This document shows, piece by piece, positions 7,649 through 11,670 of a stretch of 11,670 nt of DNA (positions within the stretch are counted from its first letter, which is position 1; every line of letters starts with the position of its first letter). The position numbers and the translations under genes are program-made. The notes below the pieces were generated by a model. The model had not been told where the DNA came from and ran no database searches. It saw only the letters and a program-made list of their open reading frames with translations. Source of the stretch: Actinomycetota bacterium. Its GTDB lineage: Bacteria > Actinomycetota > UBA4738 > HRBIN12. Location of the stretch: contig SIRV01000253.1 in assembly GCA_004366195.1 (NCBI GenBank), forward strand, positions 1-11,670. Reading direction: 5' to 3'.

Positions 7649-7675
7649 GGCTGCGCCTGCGCGCGGCGCGCAGCC
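7649..7675 (-). promoter_or_regulatory. Inverted repeat and candidate -10 immediately upstream of the glycosyltransferase start
   Basis: GGCTGCGC (7649-7656) and GCGCAGCC (7668-7675) form a perfect 8-bp stem with an 11-base loop, ending one base from the ATG at 7647. A TAnnnT hexamer, TAGGCT, lies at 7677-7672 on the minus strand and partly overlaps the distal arm. No Shine-Dalgarno sequence is present. It could be an operator, or an mRNA hairpin affecting initiation. Inference only. Confidence 0.3.
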
Positions 7676-7700
7676 TAGCACGCGCCCTGATGCCGGGAAC

Positions 7701-7731
7701 GGAAGGGGGACGCGCCAGCGCGCCCCCCTTC
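7701..7731 (-). terminator. Strong hairpin terminator after the lysine-rich gene
   Basis: On the minus strand GGAAGGGGGCGCG, loop CTGG, then CGCG-T-CCCCCTTCC pair as a 13-bp, mostly G-C stem with one bulged T. It begins 13 bases after the TAG at 7747-7745. No U-tract follows, as is usual for this type of genome. It probably ends the whiB/lysine-rich transcript and insulates the downstream glycosyltransferase operon. Confidence 0.6.
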
Positions 7732-7744
7732 CCCCACGGTCGAG

Positions 7745-8038
7745 CTACCGCTTCTTCGCGGTCGTGCGCTTGCGGCTCGCCGGCTTGCGCGCGGCGGTCC
7801 GCTTCTTCGCCGCCGTCTTCTTCGCGGCCGGCTTGCGCGCGGCGGCCTTCTTGGCGGTCGTCTTCTTCTTCGCCGCCGTCTTCTTGGCCGCCGTCTTCTT
7901 CACCGCGGTCTTCTTGGCGGTCGTCTTCTTCTTGGCCGCGGTCTTCTTCGCCGCGGGCTTCTTGGCCGCCGTCTTCTTCGCCGCGGTCTTCTTGGCGGTC
8001 GTCTTCTTCTTGGCCGCCGTCTTCTTCGCGGGAGACAT
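7745..8038 (-). CDS. Lysine-rich histone H1-like protein built of (T/P)AAKK repeats
   Basis: A 97-residue protein made almost wholly of five-residue units of the type T-A-A-K-K or P-A-A-K-K, with K-T-T-A-K-K inserts at 12-17, 38-43 and 59-64 and R-T-T-A-K-K at 91-96. I count 36 Lys and 6 Arg and no acidic residue, so it is strongly positive and surely disordered. All six arginines fall in residues 68-97. The composition matches the C-terminal tail of actinobacterial HU (HupB/HupS) and bacterial H1-like proteins, but no HU core is present. Expected role: non-specific DNA binding or compaction in the nucleoid (inference). The start is ATG 8038, preceded by AGGGGGTGA, near the ideal ribosome binding site, which argues that it is a translated gene and not a chance frame. 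It begins 23 bp after whiB, so co-transcription is likely. Confidence 0.85.
   Translation of the reverse strand: MSPAKKTAAKKKTTAKKTAAKKTAAKKPAAKKTAAKKKTTAKKTAVKKTAAKKTAAKKKTTAKKAAARKPAAKKTAAKKRTAARKPASRKRTTAKKR
7780..7845. repeat. Two identical 18-bp direct repeats within the lysine-rich gene
   Basis: CCGGCTTGCGCGCGGCGG occurs at 7780-7797 and 7828-7845, an offset of 48 bp (16 codons), so the reading frame is kept. They encode the arginine-containing part of the repeat protein. Confidence 0.75.
7903..8017. repeat. Two identical 37-bp direct repeats within the lysine-rich gene
   Basis: Positions 7903-7939 and 7981-8017 are identical over 37 bases, starting CCGCGGTCTTCTTGG on the plus strand. 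The offset is 78 bp (26 codons), so the repeats are in frame and match the spacing between the first two K-T-T-A-K-K inserts. Identity at synonymous sites suggests recent duplication or recombinational homogenisation. Confidence 0.85.
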
Positions 8039-8061
8039 CGGTCACCCCCTTTCCTTCCCTC

Positions 8062-8289
8062 TCAGGACGCCATGCGCTTCAGGCGTCGCCGTTCCCGCTC
8101 GCTCATCCCACCCCACACCCCGTAGCGCTCGTCGCGCCGGAGCGCGTAGTTGAGGCACTCGATGCGAACGGGGCAGTCCGCGCAGATCCGCTTCGCCTCG
8201 CGCGAGGACCCTCCCTTCTCGGGGAAGAAGATCTCGGGGTCGTGCTCCCGGCATCTCGCCCGTTCCTGCCACGGGATGTAGTGATGCAC
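8062..8289 (-). CDS. whiB: WhiB-family iron-sulfur transcriptional regulator (WhiB/WhiB2 type)
   Basis: A 75-residue Wbl protein: a [4Fe-4S]-binding regulator that works with the principal sigma factor. The four cluster cysteines are C13, C36, C39 and C45 in the family spacing (C-x22-C-x2-C-x5-C). The segment FFPEKGGSSREAK (21-33) is diagnostic of the WhiB/WhiB2 subgroup, and G-V-W-G-G (57-61) plus S-E-R-E-R-R-R-L-K-R (63-72) form the turn and basic C-terminus. Streptomyces WhiB and mycobacterial WhiB2 control sporulation septation and cell division together with WhiA, and the neighbouring fbi genes agree with that orthology. The N-terminus before the first cysteine is only 12 residues, shorter than in those homologues. 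The start GTG 8289 has GGGAGGAGG just upstream. The promoter region is rich in palindromes, and the lysine-rich gene follows after 23 bp. Confidence 0.95.
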   Translation of the reverse strand: MHHYIPWQERARCREHDPEIFFPEKGGSSREAKRICADCPVRIECLNYALRRDERYGVWGGMSERERRRLKRMAS

Positions 8290-8306
8290 CGCCTCCTCCC
8301 CCCAGG

Positions 8307-8322
8307 ATCACATCCCTGTGAT
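8307..8322 (-). promoter_or_regulatory. Perfect palindrome over the predicted whiB transcription start
   Basis: ATCACA (8307-8312), spacer TCCC, TGTGAT (8317-8322): a perfect 6-4-6 inverted repeat. It lies just downstream of and partly over the candidate -10, spanning the predicted start near 8314, where a bound repressor would block initiation. The half-sites resemble the CRP core but are everted (TCACA first, TGTGA second), so a CRP assignment is not justified. Confidence 0.55.
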
Positions 8323-8350
8323 TCTGAGGGAACCACCCCCCTGTTGACAA
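8321..8350 (-). promoter_or_regulatory. Candidate sigma70-type promoter of whiB
   Basis: On the minus strand TTGTCA (8350-8345, five of six matches to TTGACA), an 18-base spacer, then CAGAAT (8326-8321, four of six matches to TATAAT). The predicted start near 8314 would give a leader of about 25 bases carrying the GGGAGGAGG ribosome binding site. Confidence 0.5.
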
Positions 8351-8356
8351 GAGGGG
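8338..8356 (-). promoter_or_regulatory. 19-bp near-perfect palindrome centred on the whiB -35 element
   Basis: CCCCTGTTGACAAGAGGGG is symmetric at 8 of 9 half-site positions around A8347, and the -35 hexamer lies inside it. It has the size and position of an operator. The cognate regulator cannot be named. Confidence 0.5.
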
Positions 8357-8369
8357 ATCCGAAGATCCC
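8354..8369 (-). terminator. UUCG-tetraloop hairpin between fbiC and whiB
   Basis: On the minus strand GGGATC-TTCG-GATCCC is a perfect 6-bp stem closed by C(UUCG)G, an exceptionally stable tetraloop. It is followed by CCTCTTGTC, which is only weakly U-rich. It is about 133 bases after the fbiC stop and directly upstream of the whiB -35 region, so it may terminate fbiC read-through or be a third operator. Confidence 0.4.
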
Positions 8370-8457
8370 GGTGCCCTCCACATGCGTCCCCGCGTGAATC
8401 GTGACCATGCGGAGCGCGGCTGACAAGTGTTTCCGGGGGTGAGTTACGTGGTTCAGT

Positions 8458-8488
8458 AGCTTGACCACATCGGTCTATCAGCTTGACC
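8458..8488. repeat. Direct repeat AGCTTGACC, two copies 22 bp apart
   Basis: AGCTTGACC occurs at 8458-8466 and 8480-8488. The 22-bp start-to-start distance is two helical turns, placing both copies on one DNA face. They sit just after the fbiC stop and about 130-150 bp upstream of the whiB promoter. A regulator-binding role is possible but untested. Confidence 0.4.
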
Positions 8489-8502
8489 GTCTACGGGTGG
8501 GC

Positions 8503-9735
8503 TCAGCCCGTGGCTCGGACGCGCGGGGTGCGTTCCGCGATCTCCACGATCTCCCCGGATGCGTTGCGCCGCACGCGTCCGTACGTGGTGGTGCGCTCAA
8601 CCGGTACCCGACCGATCGCGCGGATCGCGGCCTCCAGCTCCCACGGCTCCTTGCGGATCCCCCACTCCGCGCCCGCCATCCGGCTGATCGTCTCCTCCAT
8701 CAGCGTGCCGCCGAGATCGTCGGCACCGCCCCGCAGGATCACCGCGCTCGCCTCCATGCCGAGCTTCACCCAGGAGACCTGGACGTGGTCGATCAGGCCG
8801 TCGAGGAGGATCCTGGCGACCGCGTGCATCCGCCGGCTCTCCTCGAAGGTGGCCCCGGGCCGGGCTCGCCCGGCGAGGTAGATCGGGGCGTTCTGGTGGA
8901 CGAAGGAGAGCGGGACGAACTCCGTGAAGCCCCCGGTGTCGGCCTGGATCCGCGCGATCCGGCGGATGTGCGCCACCCAGTGGGGCGGGGCGTCGACGTG
9001 GCCGAACATGATCGTCGCCGAGGAGCGGATCCCGAGCTCGTGCGCCGTTCGGACGATCTCCTCCCAGGTGTCGGCCGGCAGCTTGCCCTTCGTGAGCAGC
9101 CATCGCACGTCGTCGTCGAGGATCTCCGCCGCCGTCCCGGGGATCGTCCCCAGGCCGTGGGCCCGGCACTCGGCGAGGAACTCCCGGAAGGAGATCCCCA
9201 TCTTCGTGGCGCCGTTGAGGATCTCCATGGGGCTGAAGGCGTGGATGTGGATGTCGGGCGCCGCCGCCTTCACCACGTCGAGCAGCCGGAGGTAGTGCTC
9301 GCCGGGGAGGTCCGGGTGGATGCCGCCCTGCATGCAGACCTCGGTGGCGCCGTAGGCCGCCGCTTCCCTGACGCGCTCGGCGACCTCCTCCAGGGTGAGG
9401 GTGTAGGACTCGGGGTCCACCTCCCGCTGGGCGAAAGCGCAGAAGCGGCAGCCGACGTAACACACGTTCGTGAAGTTGATGTTGCGGTTGACGACGTAGG
9501 TGATCTCCTCCCCCACCGCCTCGGCGCGGAGGCCGTCGGCCACCGAGCACAGCGCCTCGAGCGCCGCGCCTTCCGCCCGGAACAGCGCGAGGGCCTGCGG
9601 ATCGGAGATCGGGCGGTGGCGCTCCGCGAGCGGCTGGGCCGCCCGGCACTCCGGCTCCGGGCGCACGGGCGCCGCCGGCACGGCCGACCCCCCGCGCGAG
9701 CGCTCGACCCCCGGCTCGGAGGCCCGCCGCGGCCC
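8503..9735 (-). CDS. fbiC: FbiC C-terminal half: CofH domain, FO synthase subunit 2 (out of frame with CofG half)
   Basis: About 410 residues forming the CofH half of FO synthase, a radical SAM enzyme that joins 5-amino-6-(D-ribitylamino)uracil to a tyrosine-derived fragment. The cluster motif N-V-C-Y-V-G-C-R-F-C-A-F lies about 92-103 residues into this part, directly after T-Y-V-V-N-R-N-I-N-F-T-N, which is typical of CofH/FbiC. Further family landmarks are C-M-Q-G-G-I-H-P-D-L, H-A-F-S-P-M-E-I, G-T-A-A-E-I-L-D-D and W-V-K-L-G. The frame can be followed upstream to ATG 9822, but codon use there is poor, and good G/C third positions begin at about 9735. No ribosome binding site or convincing start exists near that point. 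It therefore looks like the second half of one fusion gene, split by a single extra base. Removing it gives an 839-residue FbiC, close to the usual length of about 850. Confidence 0.9.
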   Translation of the reverse strand, partial: GPRRASEPGVERSRGGSAVPAAPVRPEPECRAAQPLAERHRPISDPQALALFRAEGAALEALCSVADGLRAEAVGEEITYVVNRNINFTNVCYVGCRFCAFAQREVDPESYTLTLEEVAERVREAAAYGATEVCMQGGIHPDLPGEHYLRLLDVVKAAAPDIHIHAFSPMEILNGATKMGISFREFLAECRAHGLGTIPGTAAEILDDDVRWLLTKGKLPADTWEEIVRTAHELGIRSSATIMFGHVDAPPHWVAHIRRIARIQADTGGFTEFVPLSFVHQNAPIYLAGRARPGATFEESRRMHAVARILLDGLIDHVQVSWVKLGMEASAVILRGGADDLGGTLMEETISRMAGAEWGIRKEPWELEAAIRAIGRVPVERTTTYGRVRRNASGEIVEIAERTPRVRATG

Positions 9736-9737
9736 CC
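9733..9737 (-). other. Probable frameshift site (G5 tract) within fbiC
   Basis: The CofG frame has clean codons up to AAG at 9739-9737. Downstream of the G run the CofG frame picks up CGA and GGT codons, while the frame one base later has G or C in every third position. Reading four Gs instead of five joins the halves as AKGPRRASEPG. The other nearby runs (9688-9693, 9708-9712) fit less well. Confidence 0.7.
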
Positions 9738-11023
9738 TTGGCGAAGGCGAGATCCGTCGTCCGCGGCTTCCAGTGGACCTCCGGGTCCTGCCAGGCGATC
9801 CCGCTCGGGATGCGGTCGGCATCCGCGAGGCCGTCGGGGCCCATGAGGGCGGCGACGGGCGCCCGCATCTTCCCCGCGAGGTACGGGTCGGGCCGGAGCG
9901 CGAACTCGGGATAGATCGCGAGGCGCTCCCGGAGCGCGAGGCCGGCCTCGGCCGTCCGCTCCGCGAGCGCCTCGATCGCCGGCCACGGCCGCTCCGGGTT
10001 CACGTGGTCCGGCGTGAGGGGCGAGACCCCGCCCCAGTCGTCGATGCCGGCGTCCAGCAGCCGCCGCTGCATCGCCGGGTCGGACAGGTTCGGGGGCGCC
10101 TGCACGTGCATCGCCGGACCGAAGACCACCCGCGCCGTCGCCACCGCGGCGAGGAACTCCTCCTCCTCCGGCTCCGGCGCCCGCGCCATCGCCGTCCCCG
10201 GCTTGGCTCGGAAGTTCTGGACGATGACCTCCTGGACGTGGCGGTACCGGCGGTGGAGCTCGCGGATCGAAAGGAGCGACTCGGCGCGCTCCCGGAGCGT
10301 CTCGCCGATCCCCACGAGGATCCCCGTCGTGAAGGGGATCGCCAGACGTCCGGCGTCCTCGATCGTGCGCAGCCGGACCGCCGGGTGCTTGTCGGGCGAG
10401 CCGAAGTGCGGCCCGCCCCGCTCCGACAGGCGCGTCGAGGAGGTCTCGAGCATGAGGCCCATCGAGGCCGAGACGTGCTTGAGGCGAGCGAGGTCCTCGT
10501 AGCTCATGACCCCCGGGTTCAGGTGAGGCAGCAGCCCCGTCTCCTCGATCACCAGGATCGCCGTCGCCCGCACGTACTCCAGGGTCGAGGCGTACCCGCG
10601 CTCCTCGAGCCACGCGCGGGCCGCCGGGTACCGGTCCTCGGGACGGTCGCCCAGGGTGAACAGCGCCTCCTTGCACCCCAGCCGCCGTCCAGCCTCGGCG
10701 ATGGCGAGGACCTGCTCCGGCGTGAGGTAGGGGGCCTCCAGGCGCGCCGGGGGCTTGGCGAACGTGCAGTAGTGGCAGTGGTCCCGGCACAGCATGGTGA
10801 GCGGGACGAAGACCTTCCGCGAGTAGGTGACGGTCCGCCCACGGCCGAGGGCTCGCAGACGCCGCGCGACGGCCATCAGGCGCTCGAGGTCGTCCCCCCG
10901 GGCGGCGAGAAGCGCCTCGACCTCGTCGACCGAGAGCGCCTTGCCGGACTCGGCCCGGGCGAGCGCGCGGCGGATGGCGTGCGGGGTGGGCCCGGAAGCG
11001 ACCTCGCTCGTCGCGTCGCTCAT
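9737..11023 (-). CDS. fbiC: FbiC N-terminal half: CofG domain, FO synthase subunit 1
   Basis: About 429 residues of the CofG half of FO synthase, a radical SAM enzyme that completes the 7,8-didemethyl-8-hydroxy-5-deazariboflavin (FO) ring for coenzyme F420. The cluster motif is C79-R-D-H-C83-H-Y-C86-T-F. Other family landmarks are E-A-L-F-T-L-G-D-R-P-E near 114-124, L-L-P-H-L-N-P-G-V-M, M-L-E-T-S-S, T-T-G-I-L-V-G-I-G-E-T, Q-N-F-R-A-K-P-G-T and W-G-G-V-S-P-L-T-P-D-H-V-N. After the lysine at 9739-9737 the frame runs on without a stop to 8597, but that tail is an off-frame reading of CofH-coding DNA. The start ATG 11023 has no Shine-Dalgarno; a TAnnnT element 9 bases upstream suggests a leaderless transcript. 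It diverges from cofD across 30 bp, forming an F420 gene pair. Confidence 0.93.
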
Positions 11024-11032
11024 ACGGCGCCG

Positions 11033-11038
11033 AGACTA
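11033..11038 (-). promoter_or_regulatory. Candidate -10 of a leaderless fbiC transcript
   Basis: TAGTCT (minus strand) fits TAnnnT and ends 9 bases before the fbiC ATG, so transcription would start at or within a few bases of the start codon. No Shine-Dalgarno is present, which agrees with leaderless translation. No -35 match is seen. Confidence 0.4.
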
Positions 11039-11039
11039 C

Positions 11040-11045
11040 TACGCT
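11040..11045 (+). promoter_or_regulatory. Candidate -10 of a leaderless cofD transcript
   Basis: TACGCT fits TAnnnT and ends 8 bases before the cofD ATG at 11054. As with fbiC there is no Shine-Dalgarno. It is separated from the fbiC -10 by one base, so the two polymerases would compete for the same DNA. Confidence 0.4.
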
Positions 11046-11053
11046 TGCGCCCG

Positions 11054-11670
11054 ATGTCCGGACCCAGGGTCGCCGCGCTCGCCGGCGGCATCGGCGCGGG
11101 CAAGTTCCTGCGGGGGCTGGTCCGCGCCGTGCCGCCGTCGGAGGTCGCCGTCGTCGTGAACACCGCCGACGACATCGAGATGCACGGGCTCCACGTCTCG
11201 CCGGACCTGGACTCGGTCACGTACTGGCTCGGGGACGTCCACGACCGCGAGCGCGGGTGGGGGCGCCGCGGGGACACGTTCCGCGCCACCGAGGAGCTCC
11301 GGCGCTTCGACCCCGAGGCGGCCTGGTTCAACCTCGGCGACCTCGACCTCGCCACCCACCTGTTCCGCACGCGCCTGCTCCGCGGGGGGCTCCCCCTCTC
11401 GGAGATCACCGCCCGCGTGGCCGAGCGCTTCGACGTCGAGGCCCGGATCCTGCCGATGTCGGACGACCCCGTGACCACCCGCGTCGAGGTCCTCGCCGAG
11501 GGGCGGGAGCTCGACCTGCACTTCCAGGAGTACTGGGTCCGGCGCGGCGCCCGGGACGAGGTCAAGCACGTGCGCTACGCGGGGGCCGAGGCCGCCCGCC
11601 CGGCGCCGGGCGTCCTCGAGGCCATCCGCGGGGCCGAGACGATCGTGATCTGTCCCTCGAACCCCGTCGC
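11054..11670 (+). CDS. cofD: CofD/FbiA phospho-ester transferase of F420 synthesis (N-terminal 205 residues, runs off right edge)
   Basis: The only plus-strand gene, open from ATG 11054 to the window end. It transfers the phosphoenolpyruvate- or phospholactate-derived moiety onto FO to make (dehydro-)F420-0, the step after FbiC. Visible family landmarks are A-G-G-I-G-A-G-K-F-L-R-G (10-21, the nucleotide-binding glycine loop), V-V-V-N-T-A-D-D (33-40), G-L-H-V-S-P-D-L-D (45-53), E-R-G-W-G-R-R-G-D-T, W-F-N-L-G-D-L-D-L-A-T-H, I-L-P-M-S-D-D-P-V, Q-E-Y-W-V, G-A-E-A-A-R-P-A-P-G-V and I-V-I-C-P-S-N-P at the edge. The usual N-T-G-D-D is N-T-A-D-D here. About 110-130 residues are expected beyond the window. 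No Shine-Dalgarno precedes the start. fbiB is commonly found next in other actinobacteria but cannot be seen here. Confidence 0.95.
   Translation, partial: MSGPRVAALAGGIGAGKFLRGLVRAVPPSEVAVVVNTADDIEMHGLHVSPDLDSVTYWLGDVHDRERGWGRRGDTFRATEELRRFDPEAAWFNLGDLDLATHLFRTRLLRGGLPLSEITARVAERFDVEARILPMSDDPVTTRVEVLAEGRELDLHFQEYWVRRGARDEVKHVRYAGAEAARPAPGVLEAIRGAETIVICPSNPV

Noticed and set aside
7745..8038. CRISPR or non-coding tandem repeat array
   Set aside because: The repeats are codon-periodic, lack unique spacers and encode a continuous basic protein with start, stop and ribosome binding site.
7764..8153. Plus-strand open frame rich in F, A, V and L, resembling a membrane protein
   Set aside because: It is the antisense of the lysine-rich repeat gene: AAG/AAA-rich codons on one strand read as CTT/TTC on the other. 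The minus-strand gene has a strong ribosome binding site and this frame has none.
8307..8322. CRP/FNR-type binding site
   Set aside because: The half-sites are in the reverse order (TCACA then TGTGA) with a 4-base spacer, so they do not match the TGTGA-N6-TCACA consensus. Kept only as a palindrome.
8344..8349. Perfect TTGACA -35 on the plus strand
   Set aside because: No -10-like hexamer lies 16-19 bases downstream and no plus-strand gene follows. It is the other strand of the palindrome around the whiB -35.
4672..8397. Plus-strand open frame of 1241 codons
   Set aside because: A shadow of the glycosyltransferase, lysine-rich and whiB genes. Its translation is low-complexity R/G/P/E-rich and matches no family; long antisense frames are expected at this GC content.
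8597..9736. Continuation of the CofG frame as a long C-terminal extension
   Set aside because: After 9737 the translation is G/R/P-rich and unlike any FO synthase, while the adjacent frame gives a textbook CofH. The extension is an off-frame reading.
9736..9822. ATG 9822 as the start of an independent cofH
   Set aside because: The first 29 codons from it lie inside the CofG-coding region, have poor third-position G/C, no ribosome binding site, and encode residues unlike CofH.
11020..11569. Minus-strand open frames overlapping the right-hand end
   Set aside because: They are antisense to cofD, whose plus-strand frame carries all the family motifs.

Overview
The window is very GC-rich and reads as chromosome of an actinobacterium. 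A WhiB regulator (a family confined to Actinobacteria and their phages), coenzyme F420 biosynthesis genes of FbiC and FbiA type, and a phosphomannomutase / Trm112-like / SIS-isomerase chain beside them together resemble the whiB2-fbiA-manB neighbourhood of mycobacteria and streptomycetes. Genus cannot be told from the sequence.

Layout: everything from 11023 down to 1 is on the minus strand; only cofD at the right edge is on the plus strand. Read 5'->3' on the minus strand the order is: fbiC (CofG plus CofH domains, with a one-base frame break at a G5 tract, 9733-9737); a 213-bp intergenic region with several palindromes; whiB; a 97-residue lysine-rich histone-H1-like protein; a strong hairpin; a 1022-residue membrane glycosyltransferase; a DUF5719-like secreted protein; an L,D-transpeptidase; tandem hairpins; a small CxxC/CxxC zinc-ribbon protein; manB; a Trm112-like protein; and the start of a SIS-family phosphoglucose/phosphomannose isomerase-like gene that runs off the left edge. 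cofD is divergent from fbiC, with only 30 bp between the two ATGs.

Functional reading: (1) F420 module: FbiC makes the deazaflavin FO and CofD/FbiA adds the phospho-ester side chain. (2) Regulatory/chromatin module: whiB and a basic, intrinsically disordered DNA-binding candidate, probably co-transcribed. (3) Envelope module: glycosyltransferase -> DUF5719 protein -> L,D-transpeptidase, with an ATGA overlap and then a 37-bp gap. (4) Sugar-phosphate module: zinc ribbon -> manB -> Trm112-like -> SIS, the last three joined by 4-bp GTGA overlaps.

No mobile element, CRISPR array, tRNA or rRNA was seen, and no gene-free stretch exceeds 300 bases. The best leads are the fbiC frame break, the stand-alone lysine-rich protein with DNA-level repeats next to whiB, the palindrome-dense whiB promoter, and the possibly leaderless fbiC/cofD divergent promoter. 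I did not find a clear-cut new system; most of the window is a conserved actinobacterial locus with local oddities.
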